64,000 bases of DNA, from NCBI GenBank assembly GCA_003290465.1, contig CP030759.1, forward strand, positions 2,802,572 to 2,866,571. The letters run 5' to 3'. The notes beneath the pieces are model-generated. The model was not told the DNA's origin, did no database searches, and saw only the letters and a list, made by a program, of their open reading frames with translations. Origin of the DNA: Candidatus Sumerlaea chitinivorans (GTDB lineage: Bacteria > Sumerlaeota > Sumerlaeia > Sumerlaeales > Sumerlaeaceae). Made by a program: the position numbers and the translations under genes. Positions 17,951 through 27,170 of the stretch are shown here, one piece after another (the first letter of the stretch is position 1; each line of letters begins with the position of its first letter).

Positions 17951-19135
17951 ATGATAAGCATCTCGCGGTTGATATCGGATAGCGAGTCGTTCGGCGACTC
18001 ACTCCGTTACTCGAGTACATCACATACCCAGCGTCACGGCACCACGGAGGGCCGCGGTCCTGTCGTCGTTTGGAACTGCACACGCTCGTGCAATTTGCGC
18101 TGTTTACACTGCTACTATACGGCCTCGCCAGAGCGGGCTCCGGATGAACTTTCGACCGAAGAAGCGCGTCGGATGATCGATGACCTTGCAGCCTTTCGGG
18201 TGCCCGTACTTCTAATCTCCGGAGGCGAACCCCTAATGCGTCGCGATATCCTCGAGCTCGCGGAGTACGCGTCGGGCAAGGGGATCCGCGTAACGCTTTC
18301 TACAAACGGCACTCTCATCACCCGTGACACGGTGCGCCGCCTCAAAGAGATCCAAGTTGGCTATGTCGGTATCAGTTTCGATGGTGTCGGCTCAGTGCAC
18401 GATTATTTTCGTGCCCGCGACGGAGCCTTCGCCGCCTCCGTGCAGGCATTACGTCTCTGCTTAGAGGAAGGGCAAAAAGTGGGAGTGCGCTTCACGATGA
18501 ATCGGCACAACCGCGAGGAGCTTCCGCGGATCTTCGACTTCATCGAGGCGGAACACATTCCCCGCGCGTGTTTCTATCATCTTGTGTACTCAGGCCGAGG
18601 GGCTCAGCTCCGCGAACAGGACCTCACGCACGAAGAAACGCGCGCCGCCCTCGACCTAATTATGGAGCGTGCGGCGGCGTTCGCCCGCAGCGGCCATCCC
18701 CGCGAGATTCTCACCGTGGATAATCACGCGGATGGGGTTTACGTGTACCTTAAACTGCGCGAGCTTGGCTCGCCGCGCGCAGAACAGGTGCGCCAATTGC
18801 TGGCGGCGAATGGCGGGAACCGCAGTGGAATCGCGATTGCCGCCATTGATCATGCGGGCAACGTGCACCCTGACCAGTTTACACTCAACCATACGCTCGG
18901 CAATATCCGGCAGCAACCGTTTAGCCAAATCTGGTCCTCGGACGAACACCCGATTTTGCGCGGACTACGTAACCGTAAATCATTGCTCAAGGGACGGTGC
19001 GCACAATGCCAGTGGCTGGATTTATGTAACGGCAATTTTCGGGCCCGCGCAGAGGCGGCGTTCGGCGATTTCTGGGCGCACGATCCTGCATGTTACCTGA
19101 CGGACGAGGAGATCGGCATCACTTCCGGCTCATAA
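17951..19135 (+). CDS. AhbC/NirJ-like radical SAM/SPASM protein (heme or heme d1 pathway family)
   Basis: 394 residues. The radical SAM cluster motif CxxxCxxC is present as CNLRCLHC, followed by LLISGGEPLMR and STNGTLI. The middle carries the pattern shared by AhbC (siroheme-dependent heme pathway) and NirJ (heme d1): FYHLVYSGRGAQL, ILTVDNHADG, NGGNRSG and HPDQFTLNHTLGNIR. The C-terminal SPASM-type cysteines are CAQCQWLDLC and DPAC, expected to hold an auxiliary Fe-S cluster. Family members remove acetate or propionate side chains from siroheme derivatives in the cytoplasm. No other heme or nir gene is in the window, so the exact reaction is open; a peptide-modifying role is less likely given the family motifs. 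Confidence 0.8.
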   Translation: MISISRLISDSESFGDSLRYSSTSHTQRHGTTEGRGPVVVWNCTRSCNLRCLHCYYTASPERAPDELSTEEARRMIDDLAAFRVPVLLISGGEPLMRRDILELAEYASGKGIRVTLSTNGTLITRDTVRRLKEIQVGYVGISFDGVGSVHDYFRARDGAFAASVQALRLCLEEGQKVGVRFTMNRHNREELPRIFDFIEAEHIPRACFYHLVYSGRGAQLREQDLTHEETRAALDLIMERAAAFARSGHPREILTVDNHADGVYVYLKLRELGSPRAEQVRQLLAANGGNRSGIAIAAIDHAGNVHPDQFTLNHTLGNIRQQPFSQIWSSDEHPILRGLRNRKSLLKGRCAQCQWLDLCNGNFRARAEAAFGDFWAHDPACYLTDEEIGITSGS

Positions 19136-19332
19136 GCTGGGCCCACGCAGCCAGTCCCGTGCACTGAGTATGCTTGGGTCCCATCGGATGCTAAAGTAAA
19201 CGGTTGGGTTTCCGAAGCCATTGGTTCCCGTCACAGGCACTTTGGAATGAGAGGTCGGCCCCCTGCCCGTCCACAAGGGGTCGGCGGAGTTTCCCGGTAC
19301 ACTCTCGCAACGCCGGAAGACATCGTGCCACG
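19136..19332. other. convergent intergenic region
   Basis: About 200 bases between the stops of the radical SAM gene and the GNAT gene. A weak CCCCT/AGGGG inverted repeat is present near 19259-19285 but has no T-run. Nothing else seen. Confidence 0.3.
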
Positions 19333-20295
19333 CTACGCGCCGAGGTCTTTCTTCATGATCGCAAAGCGTCGAGTGAGCGTGAAGCCGAGTCGGCCGTACA
19401 CACCTTTCAGTGCGCGTTCACCCGTCCAGAGCACCCATGCCGAATGATACCCGTTGAGCCGCATCTGATAAAGTGTTCTCGCGAGAAGTACAGACCCAAT
19501 CCCGCGCCCCTGATAGGCATCTGCCACGCCGAAGGGACCAAAATGCTCGCGCTCGTTTTGGCAAAAACCCACGATCTTGCCGCGGTCGAGTGCAAGCCAA
19601 ATTGCGTCGGCAGGAAAGCGCCCCCACGTCAGCTCGATGAGATTGCGGCGGGCATCCTCTACCCACGGGCCCGGCATGTGGTCGCGCTGGAATTGAATGT
19701 AGTCCACGAGATCCTCGCGCTCGTAGTGCCGAATCACAATACCTTCGGACGCGAGCTGCCGCTCTTTCTCGAGCACCTCTGTGGGAATCTCAAATTTTGA
19801 AATAAGCGCATCGGCTGCAATGCCTTCCGAGTACTCAACAAATCCACGCCGCTGGAGGAAAGCGACCCCTTCGGCATAGCGGTCTTTATCCACGCCGGGC
19901 ACGAAATAATTCGGCGTGTAGGGGGCAATGCACACGAAACGCCGACCCCGTTTCCGGAAAAACTCTTCCGCGGCCGCTAAAAGAGCGCTTCCCACACCGC
20001 GCCGCCGGTAGTCGGGGGCAACCCCAAACACGGTGATGAAACCCGTATCCTCGCGATGACCGACTTTCTCGATTGGTTTTACGAGGACGAAGCAGCTAAT
20101 GAACCCAACGATGTGCCCGTCGACCTCAGCCACCAGCAGGCTGTCGCGCTCATAGTTTTGGTCGAGCAGGACTTTTCGCTCAAAAATATCAAGGGTCACT
20201 CCGTCGAGCGGAAGCGCTCGTTCCCAGCACTCGAGGAGCTCGCGCGTATCTCTTCCCTCGAATGGACGCACCTTTACTCCCGTGGAATCTGTCAT
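19333..20295 (-). CDS. tandem GNAT-domain acetyltransferase, paralog A
   Basis: 320 residues with two GNAT folds in one chain. The first (about 1-160) has the acetyl-CoA P-loop RRRGVGSALLAAA and the second (about 175-320) has YQGRGIGSVLLARTL. Between them is the conserved linker region YFVPGVDKDRYAEGVAFLQRRGF. ATG 20295 has a strong RBS (GGGAGGA, eight bases upstream). The substrate is unknown; tandem GNATs include aminoglycoside, mycothiol and protein acetyltransferases. A second gene with the same architecture is at 22846-23880. Confidence 0.85.
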   Translation of the reverse strand: MTDSTGVKVRPFEGRDTRELLECWERALPLDGVTLDIFERKVLLDQNYERDSLLVAEVDGHIVGFISCFVLVKPIEKVGHREDTGFITVFGVAPDYRRRGVGSALLAAAEEFFRKRGRRFVCIAPYTPNYFVPGVDKDRYAEGVAFLQRRGFVEYSEGIAADALISKFEIPTEVLEKERQLASEGIVIRHYEREDLVDYIQFQRDHMPGPWVEDARRNLIELTWGRFPADAIWLALDRGKIVGFCQNEREHFGPFGVADAYQGRGIGSVLLARTLYQMRLNGYHSAWVLWTGERALKGVYGRLGFTLTRRFAIMKKDLGA

Positions 20296-20577
20296 CGCAC
20301 AGATCCTCCCACTTGGATTGCGACACTCCCTTTGTCCGCACAGGCTCGTGACGAAGAGAGCGATCTCGGTAATTGCTGGGAGGTGACAATTCGAGATTCA
20401 AGCAACGAATGAGTGCGAGATTGTTTTGTCGGGGGAGGTTGCTGGCAAGGGGTCAAAAGGCTGAATAAAAGCCACTCCAGATGGTTTTCTCGTTCGCGGT
20501 TTTTGACAGAAGACAAGCGGGGGCAGCCACGGACAAAACGCTGCACCCAAAGCGAAATCATTCGATAGGATTTTCGG

Positions 20578-20952
20578 ATGCCGACGATCAATCAGTTAGT
20601 ACGTAAAGCCAGAAAGCGTGTCAAAAGGAAGACAAGCTCCCCTGCTTTGCAGGGATGCCCCTTCAAGCGCGGGGTCTGCACGCGCGTGTATACCACCACG
20701 CCCAAGAAGCCGAACTCCGCTCTGCGCAAGGTGGCACGCGTGCGCTTGACCAACGGCATGGAAGTCACCGCGTATATTCCGGGTGAAGGCCATAACCTGC
20801 AGGAGCACTCCATCGTGCTCATCCGCGGAGGCCGCGTGAAGGACCTGCCGGGTATTCGTTATCACATCGTGCGTGGTGTTTTGGATTGCCAAGGAGTTGG
20901 CAATCGAAAGAAAAGCCGCTCCAAATACGGAACCAAGCGCCCGAAGAGCTAA
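20578..20952 (+). CDS. rpsL: 30S ribosomal protein S12
   Basis: 124 residues, full length: [15 protein letters not shown] at the start, [17 protein letters not shown] and [13 protein letters not shown] in the decoding-centre loops, and [12 protein letters not shown] at the end. The lysines in PKKPNS and GRVKDLP are the residues altered in streptomycin resistance; both are wild type. S12 sits at the A-site of the small subunit and helps decoding. In most bacteria it heads the str operon with rpsG, fusA and tuf. Here it stands alone, with its own terminator at 20977 and hslV next. Confidence 0.98.
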   Translation: MPTINQLVRKARKRVKRKTSSPALQGCPFKRGVCTRVYTTTPKKPNSALRKVARVRLTNGMEVTAYIPGEGHNLQEHSIVLIRGGRVKDLPGIRYHIVRGVLDCQGVGNRKKSRSKYGTKRPKS

Positions 20953-20976
20953 CCGTTCCCATTTAGGAAAGCTCCC

Positions 20977-21030
20977 GCGGACATTTGCACACTCGCGCTG
21001 AGTTGGTAAGTGTCCGCTTTTGTCTTTTTT
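20977..21030 (+). terminator. intrinsic terminator after rpsL
   Basis: A 12-bp stem with two G-U pairs forms between GCGGACATTTGC (20977-20988) and GTAAGTGTCCGC (21006-21017), and is followed directly by TTTTGTCTTTTTT (21018-21030). It lies 25 bases after the rpsL stop and separates rpsL from hslV. Confidence 0.85.
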
Positions 21031-21092
21031 GCCGCTCCCGACTTGACGTTGAGGGCAAATGAGTCGAGTTAGTGAGACGTGGAGAGATGCCC

Positions 21093-21638
21093 ATGGACCA
21101 GCCGATTCAATTTCACGCAACCACGATCCTTGCGGTTCGTCGCAACGGCCAGACCGCCGTTGCGGGGGATGGTCAGGTCACCCTTGGCAATACCGTAATG
21201 AAATCCCGGGCGCGCAAAGTGCGGCGAATCTACGACGGGCGAATTCTTTGTGGGTTCGCCGGCGCCGCGGCGGATGCCTTCGCCCTTTTCGACCGTCTGG
21301 AAGCGCGCGTGCAGGAATTCCACGGGAACCTATTGCGGGCTGCAGTGGAGGTCGCAAAGGACTGGCGCCTCGACAAGTATTTGCGCCGTCTCGAGGCGAT
21401 GCTCGTTGCGGCAGACCGCGACCATTTGCTCCTACTGAGCGGGACCGGAGAAATCATCGAACCGGACGACGACATTCTGGCGATCGGATCGGGTGGGCCT
21501 TATGCGTTGGCGGCGGCACGGGCCCTACGTGCTCACACCGAGCTCTCCGCGAAGGAGATCGCCCAAGAAGCTATGCGGATCGCGGCTGGACTGTGCATCT
21601 ACACGAACGAAGAACTGATCATCGAAACGCTGGAGTAG
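21093..21638 (+). CDS. hslV: ATP-dependent protease subunit HslV (ClpQ)
   Basis: About 181 residues with the N-terminal nucleophile fold: a short propeptide, then [10 protein letters not shown], whose first Thr becomes the catalytic residue after processing. [37 protein letters not shown] and [16 protein letters not shown] follow as in E. coli HslV. It forms the dodecameric peptidase that is gated by the HslU ATPase. ATG 21093 is preferred since GGAG lies eight bases upstream; GTG 21072 and ATG 21087 are alternatives. The usual partner hslU is not adjacent and not in this window. Confidence 0.95.
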   Translation: MDQPIQFHATTILAVRRNGQTAVAGDGQVTLGNTVMKSRARKVRRIYDGRILCGFAGAAADAFALFDRLEARVQEFHGNLLRAAVEVAKDWRLDKYLRRLEAMLVAADRDHLLLLSGTGEIIEPDDDILAIGSGGPYALAAARALRAHTELSAKEIAQEAMRIAAGLCIYTNEELIIETLE

Positions 21639-21650
21639 CCAGCAGCCGCC

Positions 21651-22769
21651 TTACGATCCAATCGTCAGGATGACCTTCGGCTGAGTTCGTGCAGCATCAA
21701 GTGCCTCTGCACACCGCTCCAAGGGGAATTCCGCGGTAATCCAACTTTCGTTTGGCACCCCATGTTCTTCCATGAACGCGATCGCCTTGTCAAACGGTCC
21801 ACAACGCGACCCCTGAATGCAAACTTCATCCACTGCTGTCATGGTCGTATCCCAGCGCTCCATCGGTACGCCGGGAGTGGACTTGAGCGCAATCGTCCCC
21901 CGAGGACGAACAAGTTTGAGGGCCAGCTCCAGATTTTGGGCGCAACCGGTCGCTTCTACCACCACGTCCGCACCGAGCCCTCGCGTCCGGTCCATTACCA
22001 GCATCTGCAGTTCGCCCGCATTCGCAAGTCGCTGGACGCGAAGTCGCCCGCCATTTTTTCGCTTCGGAACAGCTTGCGGCGGAAACTCCAGAGCGTGGTC
22101 CCCCAGCGCCACCAGCTCCGAGGCATACTCAGCGACCGCCGCGATCTTCGTGGCCGTACGTCCTACCGCGATCACTCGTGCCCCCAGCTTATGGGCCACT
22201 AAAGCAATCAGCTTGCCCAGTCGCCCGCAACCGAGCACGACCACCGTCTCACCCCCTGCCAACGGCGTAAGCTCAAAGGTGCGAATCGCTGCTGCCAGCG
22301 GCTCCACGAAGACACCTGCTTTCGGCGAGATTACTCGTGGCAACACATGCACACTGCCGATGGGGACACGAAGATACTGAGCGAATGCGCCATCGTGGCC
22401 CACAATCCCGACGACGGTGCGCCGCTGACAGTGGGTGGGCAAGCCTCGGCGGCACGCTTCACAACGACTGCGGCGCCCATAAGCGACGCACGTGTTGTTG
22501 ATTTCGGCGGTAACCCACCTCCCCACGAGCCACTTGCCACGCGCGCCCGCACTGCTCTCCACGACTCGACCGCTGAACTCGTGGCCCAGAACCAGCGGCA
22601 AGGGCACACGGTACTCACCGGAGTAGATCGCGAGATCTGTCCCGCAAATCCCAGCCGCGGCCACCTCGATCAGCACCTCGTTGGCCTCGAGCTTTGGCGG
22701 AAAAGGCGCCTCCCGGAGGTCCACCTTCTGGGGCGCCGTTAACACCGCGCTGAGATATGCTTGTGGCAT
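21651..22769 (-). CDS. zinc-dependent medium-chain dehydrogenase (threonine/sorbitol DH-like)
   Basis: 372 residues. The catalytic zinc ligands appear as GICGTD and GHEFSGRVVE, and a structural-zinc-like cysteine cluster is present (NTC...RCEACRRGLPTHC). The NAD(P)-binding Rossmann motif VVVLGCGRLGKLIAL starts near residue 190. It should oxidise a secondary alcohol or polyol with NAD(P); the substrate is not predictable. The segment at about residues 235-255 (PPQAVPKRKNGGRL) is an insertion relative to typical members. The stop is 12 bases from the convergent hslV stop. ATG 22769 is used; a GTG at 22775 is also possible. Confidence 0.85.
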   Translation of the reverse strand: MPQAYLSAVLTAPQKVDLREAPFPPKLEANEVLIEVAAAGICGTDLAIYSGEYRVPLPLVLGHEFSGRVVESSAGARGKWLVGRWVTAEINNTCVAYGRRSRCEACRRGLPTHCQRRTVVGIVGHDGAFAQYLRVPIGSVHVLPRVISPKAGVFVEPLAAAIRTFELTPLAGGETVVVLGCGRLGKLIALVAHKLGARVIAVGRTATKIAAVAEYASELVALGDHALEFPPQAVPKRKNGGRLRVQRLANAGELQMLVMDRTRGLGADVVVEATGCAQNLELALKLVRPRGTIALKSTPGVPMERWDTTMTAVDEVCIQGSRCGPFDKAIAFMEEHGVPNESWITAEFPLERCAEALDAARTQPKVILTIGS

Positions 22770-22845
22770 TGTCACCGCTCGCGAGAATCTCTGAGGAATT
22801 CTCGAGCACTATGCTGCGGCGAGATCCACGCGCGCAATTGAAATG

Positions 22846-23880
22846 CTATTTATTTACGAGCTCGGACTCTTTTCGTGTCATCGGGTCGAACGAGAATGCT
22901 CGCAGGAGCTTATTCACAGGATCGGATTGTCCAGCTAAGGCAGCCTCGGCGAGCTTCCACTCGAGGGGCTTTGTTGAGAAGTCTTTGCGGTAAACCCAAA
23001 AGCAGCGGTCGAGCCATGCGCCGCAGGTTCGAGCGTAGAAGCTGATAGGGCCGACCCACGGGATGATCGCATGGCGCCAGCCTTGATGAGCAAGATCCTT
23101 AAGGCACAGTCGCAAGAGGATCGCACCCAGTCCTTTCTTCCGCACCTCTGGATCCGTACCCATGGGCCCGAACCAACTGAGCGACGCGTTGTTTCCTTGA
23201 TACGCGGCAAAAGCGACAACTTTGCCATTATGCCATGCCAGGTGGACACCGGGAGGATCTCGTCGGAGTGCACGTTTCACCTCCGCCACCCACGCCGGCC
23301 AGTGCGCTTGAAGAAACTCACAGATGTGTGGTTCATCCGCAAACTGCGCCCGTCGCACCTCAAATCCCTCGGCGCTCAAGCGTTTGATTTCGGCTTCGAG
23401 ATCTGGCCACTGCCCAACCTCGATGTCACAACGCATATTGTGGTTCTCGTGCACCATCCGATAGCCATGGCGAAGCAGAAAACATACGCCCTCGGTATAA
23501 CGAAAGTCGAGGCCGGGCTGGAAATAGTTTTGGGGACAATCCATGATGCTTATGGTATGGCAATTCCGAGCACGCAACTGATTCTCCAGAGTGAAAAGCA
23601 GGAGCGTGCCAGCCTTGCGACGCCGCCACGCTGGACTCACAGCGAGCAGCCGGACATAGCCTATTCCGCGGTCGTCATCCCCCACCCCAACGGCACCTTG
23701 GGCGAAGCCAACCACGCGATCTTCAACTTTCACGACAACCCCCAACTCTGGATCGAAATCCTCTGCGCCCACCGTTTTTTCGCGGATGAGTGCCTCGTCG
23801 ATCTCGTCGAACTCAAAGGCGTGCTTCGCCACCCGTGTGATTTCCGGAACCAAGTCTGGTGTAAGAGGCTCAATGCGCAT
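22846..23880 (-). CDS. tandem GNAT-domain acetyltransferase, paralog B
   Basis: 344 residues with two GNAT domains: the first contains RLLAVSPAWRRRKAGTLLL, the second DPEVRKKGLGAILLRLCL. The linker YFQPGLDFRYTEGVCFLLRHGY aligns with YFVPGVDKDRYAEGVAFLQRRGF of the gene at 19333-20295, so the two are paralogs. ATG 23880 is decided by a strong RBS (AGGAGGGG, five to six bases upstream). The frame continues upstream to 23997 but that part lacks family features. The two genes flank rpsL, hslV and the dehydrogenase. Substrate unknown. Confidence 0.82.
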   Translation of the reverse strand: MRIEPLTPDLVPEITRVAKHAFEFDEIDEALIREKTVGAEDFDPELGVVVKVEDRVVGFAQGAVGVGDDDRGIGYVRLLAVSPAWRRRKAGTLLLFTLENQLRARNCHTISIMDCPQNYFQPGLDFRYTEGVCFLLRHGYRMVHENHNMRCDIEVGQWPDLEAEIKRLSAEGFEVRRAQFADEPHICEFLQAHWPAWVAEVKRALRRDPPGVHLAWHNGKVVAFAAYQGNNASLSWFGPMGTDPEVRKKGLGAILLRLCLKDLAHQGWRHAIIPWVGPISFYARTCGAWLDRCFWVYRKDFSTKPLEWKLAEAALAGQSDPVNKLLRAFSFDPMTRKESELVNK

Positions 23881-24018
23881 TCTTTCCCCTCCTGGGATTG
23901 ATTTGAGTGCATTTTCCTGCCGCGCCCTTGGTGCTGGCCCCCCCGTCGTCATGCTTCGTTTTACCCTCTGACCCAGCGTTGGCGCCCGCGCAAGCAAGGA
24001 CGGCTATTGTTTCCAATC

Positions 24019-26850
24019 CTACCGGGAAGTCATATTGTCACCCGCAGCCGAAGTGACGGTGGCACCTTGGCTTGGAGAGTGCGTCGTGTCCCCCGCTGAC
24101 GTGGCAGCTGAGGCGTCTGCAGTGACCGTGGTCACGGAGATCGAGGGCTGCACACGGGTCGCAGTTGCTTCCGCAGGTTGAGTCCGCTTTTCTTCCGTTT
24201 TGAGCAGAGCCTGCTCCGTATCGAGCAACTGGTTTTCCGTGCCAGTGGACGCAAGATCCTCCGGCTTAGGAAGTCGGCTTGCATCTACTCCGATCTCCTC
24301 AAGCTTCTTGCGATACTCTTCGACCTTCGACTCGTCCTTAGAGGCTGCATAATGTCGGTAGAGATTTGTCAGGGCATAGGGGTTTTTCGGGTCGAGGATT
24401 TCGATCTTTCGGAGCTCAGCGACGTACTTCTCCGTCATGCCTGCCTCGCGGTAGGCATCTGCAAGTGTGCGACGAATGGAGATATCGGTAGGAGCGTTGT
24501 GGGAAGCTTCCTCCAAGAACGCAATCTTCTCCTGCTTCTTCCCTTGCCGGTCGTAGAAAGCCAGAAGCTGCGAGCGGTACTCGGCTCTATCCGGATCCTC
24601 GTTGTACATCTGCTTGAGCATTTCCTCCGCTTCGTCGAGCTTGCCAGTTTGATAGGCTAAAGCCACGAGCTCCCGTTGCGCTGCGTTGTACCATCGTTTG
24701 CGCTCCACCTGATACTCTTCGAGCTTGGGTTGGTAGGTAAGGATGTTGCGATAGAATTGCTTGATCTCTTCGCGAACTTCGTTGGCACGCTTTTTCTCGG
24801 GATCGAGCTTCGCCAGCTTCTCTTTCTCCTCTTTGGAAAGCTCCGCGCTGTGAAGTTCGTCATAGGTCTCGGCAAGGCTTTTACCGATACTTGCGGCGGT
24901 CCACTGGACGTTGGGCTTCAGCTCTTGCCGTGCGGCTTCCTTCAACTCGCGATATGATTTTTCGAGCAATTCGGCTTTTTCCACGCCGACTGCGTCCATT
25001 GCTTTCACACCGTAAAGGATCCCAATATTGAGGTGTACCTCGGAGTAGTGCGGGTTGATGGCGTGCAAGCGCTCGTAAGTGGCCAACGATTTGTCCACCT
25101 CCCCCAACTGGTTATAGACGTGCCCAAGCTTATAGTACGAGCTCACGAAAGTGGGATTCAGCTCGATGCTCTTTAAGAAGTAGTCGCGTGCTCGTTGCAG
25201 GTAATAGCTTTTCTCTTCGCTCCGGTAATCCGCAGCCTCCATGTAGATGAGTCCCATGCCGTGGGCCATTGCTCCCGGGAAATAATTCAAGCCTTGCGGC
25301 ACACTCCGCAAGACAAAGGCTGTGCACAGCGCCAAGGCGGCCAGTTTCAGGTAGAATCGGGAGGGTTTGGGAGGAACACCCGCAGGGTTGATCGGTTTCT
25401 GCTCGTCTTTTTCGAGGCGGTAGATCCCCATGCTAAGCCCGAAGAGCGACCAAAAGATCATGCCGCACACGGCCCAACGGTTGTTCGGGCTGAAAAAGTT
25501 TTGCACAGCCACCCCGGCAAGTCCCGACACGCAGCCCATCTGATAGAAACGCAAGACGCGGTTTTCGGTGCGGAGAACCTGTCGAATGCCGTCCCACAGA
25601 ACCCGCCCGTAGAAGGCGAGGAAGAAGCCCAAGCCGAGCAGGCCAAACTCGAGCAGGATGTCTAAGTAATAGTTGTGGCCAAACGTTGTGACGTTATTAA
25701 TTTGGTTATCGAAAAAGTCCGCTCGGCGGAAGACTGGGAAATAGAAGCGATAGCCGCCCGGCCCCGTCCCAAACAGGATCGCGATCCAATCCAAATGGCT
25801 CATGGTTGGGTCATCGCGGTAAAGCCATGGATAAAACCCACCCAGCCAGAGAATCTTTCTTCCTTCCAGCGCGGCCGCTTTGAAGTCCCACGTTTGGGAG
25901 AGTTTTGGGATCATGAACAGCACCACCGTGGCCGCCAACACTGCGGAGCCGATAAAGAAAACGGCCAGCACACGTTTCGAGATATTAATTTCGCGCAGGT
26001 GCTTGAACCCCAAGAGGAAATAGAGGGGATAGGCTACAAGGGCCATGGACATGTAGGAATCGTTCGAGTTGGTAAAGATAAGGCAGACGTTCATCAGCAA
26101 GAACGTCGTTAACGCCAGCGCGCGTTCCCAAGTCCGCTCCGCGACAAAAAAGCATGAGAGCACGAGCGGAATCGTCATCACAAGGTAGGCAGCGAAAAAG
26201 TCCGAGTTGAGGATCGTCGAATACATCTCCTTCGACGAGGCAAGAGTTAGAACCAGATTCTTCGCTTGGGGACTCCAAAAACGCGATGACTTCATCGCTT
26301 CGTAGATGGCATCCGTAAACCCACGTCCGGCGAACAGAAACAGCCCGATCGCCACCGAGGCGAACGACAAAAGCATGTAGAAGGTCACCGTGGTGCGGAC
26401 CTTTGGCTCGCTATCAAGACACCACGCAAAAACGACCGTAAACGTGATGCAGGCGAATTGAAACCATAGAACGCGCTCACCAACGAGCTTATACGGGTTG
26501 AGCAGGAACGAAATAACCATCGCGAGCACGAAACCACCGAGAAGAATAGAGCTCGCATGTTTCCGCCACGTGATGGTTTCGAAATTGATGCGATAGACAG
26601 CCAGCCAAAGTAGAAATGGCGGCAGCGTCATGAGGAGGGCATTCTTAATCTCATCGAGTTGGTGGGTGTATGGCGTGAATAGAAGGAAAATGAGCGCCAT
26701 CACCGTGTAGGTGGCAAAGAGGAAAAGCCACGGGAAGGAGAAGAGATCTTCCGCCTCCAGTAGGCCTGTCGGTCGTTTCGCCACGACACGCCGGCGTTGG
26801 GCGGCGGATACCGGATGACCAGCTCTGGCTCGGATCTGTTGCTCGCTCAT
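24019..26850 (-). CDS. Wzy/O-antigen ligase-like membrane protein fused to TPR domain
   Basis: 943 residues in three parts. Residues about 30-500 have a dozen membrane segments with the ligase/polymerase loop (LFGTGPGGYRFYFPVFRRADF, then FGHNYYLDILLEFGLLGLGFF). Residues about 540-860 are TPR repeats (SSYYKLGHVYNQLGEVDKSL and others). The last 80 residues are Thr/Ala/Ser-rich and disordered. The membrane part would polymerise or ligate lipid-linked glycans and the periplasmic TPRs could bind partners. Its ATG overlaps the stop of the DUF4911 gene by four bases, placing it last in a four-gene minus-strand operon. Confidence 0.85.
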   Translation of the reverse strand: MSEQQIRARAGHPVSAAQRRRVVAKRPTGLLEAEDLFSFPWLFLFATYTVMALIFLLFTPYTHQLDEIKNALLMTLPPFLLWLAVYRINFETITWRKHASSILLGGFVLAMVISFLLNPYKLVGERVLWFQFACITFTVVFAWCLDSEPKVRTTVTFYMLLSFASVAIGLFLFAGRGFTDAIYEAMKSSRFWSPQAKNLVLTLASSKEMYSTILNSDFFAAYLVMTIPLVLSCFFVAERTWERALALTTFLLMNVCLIFTNSNDSYMSMALVAYPLYFLLGFKHLREINISKRVLAVFFIGSAVLAATVVLFMIPKLSQTWDFKAAALEGRKILWLGGFYPWLYRDDPTMSHLDWIAILFGTGPGGYRFYFPVFRRADFFDNQINNVTTFGHNYYLDILLEFGLLGLGFFLAFYGRVLWDGIRQVLRTENRVLRFYQMGCVSGLAGVAVQNFFSPNNRWAVCGMIFWSLFGLSMGIYRLEKDEQKPINPAGVPPKPSRFYLKLAALALCTAFVLRSVPQGLNYFPGAMAHGMGLIYMEAADYRSEEKSYYLQRARDYFLKSIELNPTFVSSYYKLGHVYNQLGEVDKSLATYERLHAINPHYSEVHLNIGILYGVKAMDAVGVEKAELLEKSYRELKEAARQELKPNVQWTAASIGKSLAETYDELHSAELSKEEKEKLAKLDPEKKRANEVREEIKQFYRNILTYQPKLEEYQVERKRWYNAAQRELVALAYQTGKLDEAEEMLKQMYNEDPDRAEYRSQLLAFYDRQGKKQEKIAFLEEASHNAPTDISIRRTLADAYREAGMTEKYVAELRKIEILDPKNPYALTNLYRHYAASKDESKVEEYRKKLEEIGVDASRLPKPEDLASTGTENQLLDTEQALLKTEEKRTQPAEATATRVQPSISVTTVTADASAATSAGDTTHSPSQGATVTSAAGDNMTSR

Positions 26851-27164
26851 GGGTGTCTCTTTCTCAACTGTTCTGCGTCTGAATTGGTCTGGAAATCACA
26901 AAAGTCTTCGTCTCGATGCGGCCGCGGTGGGGCCACCACGATCGGGATCTCTCGCGCTAAAGCCTGAAGAAACTCTTCGAATTCGTTTTGCAACGCGGTT
27001 GGGACCCAAAACTGCACGATACCCAGCTTTTCATCCTTTGTTCGTACCACCGCGACCCCTTCGAGGGCTTCGGTAAGGCAACAGACGTAATGGATATCCA
27101 TGGGCTCGAGGCGCGCTGTGTAGACCACTTCTCCATCAGGTGGGTAATCATTCCACGGTCGCAT
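26847..27164 (-). CDS. DUF4911-like small protein
   Basis: 105 residues. The core (VVYTARLEPMDIHYVCCLTEALEGVAVVRT and LGIVQFWVPTALQNEFEEFLQAL) matches the small alpha-beta DUF4911 pattern, in which a backbone-sensing motif and a conserved 'AVVRT' strand recur. Function is unknown. It starts six bases after the GT2 gene's stop and overlaps the Wzy-TPR gene, so it is translated within a glycan operon. The C-terminal tail is charged and not conserved in appearance. Confidence 0.6.
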   Translation of the reverse strand: MRPWNDYPPDGEVVYTARLEPMDIHYVCCLTEALEGVAVVRTKDEKLGIVQFWVPTALQNEFEEFLQALAREIPIVVAPPRPHRDEDFCDFQTNSDAEQLRKRHP

Positions 27165-27170
27165 CGGCCC

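Noticed and set aside
17422-17961. 179-residue minus-strand frame over the gap at 17581-17950
   Set aside because: It overlaps the small Cys protein gene, which has a perfect RBS, and shows no family features or RBS of its own.
20502-20530. TTGACA upstream of rpsL as a -35 box
   Set aside because: No acceptable -10 box lies 16-18 bases downstream, so I did not call a promoter.
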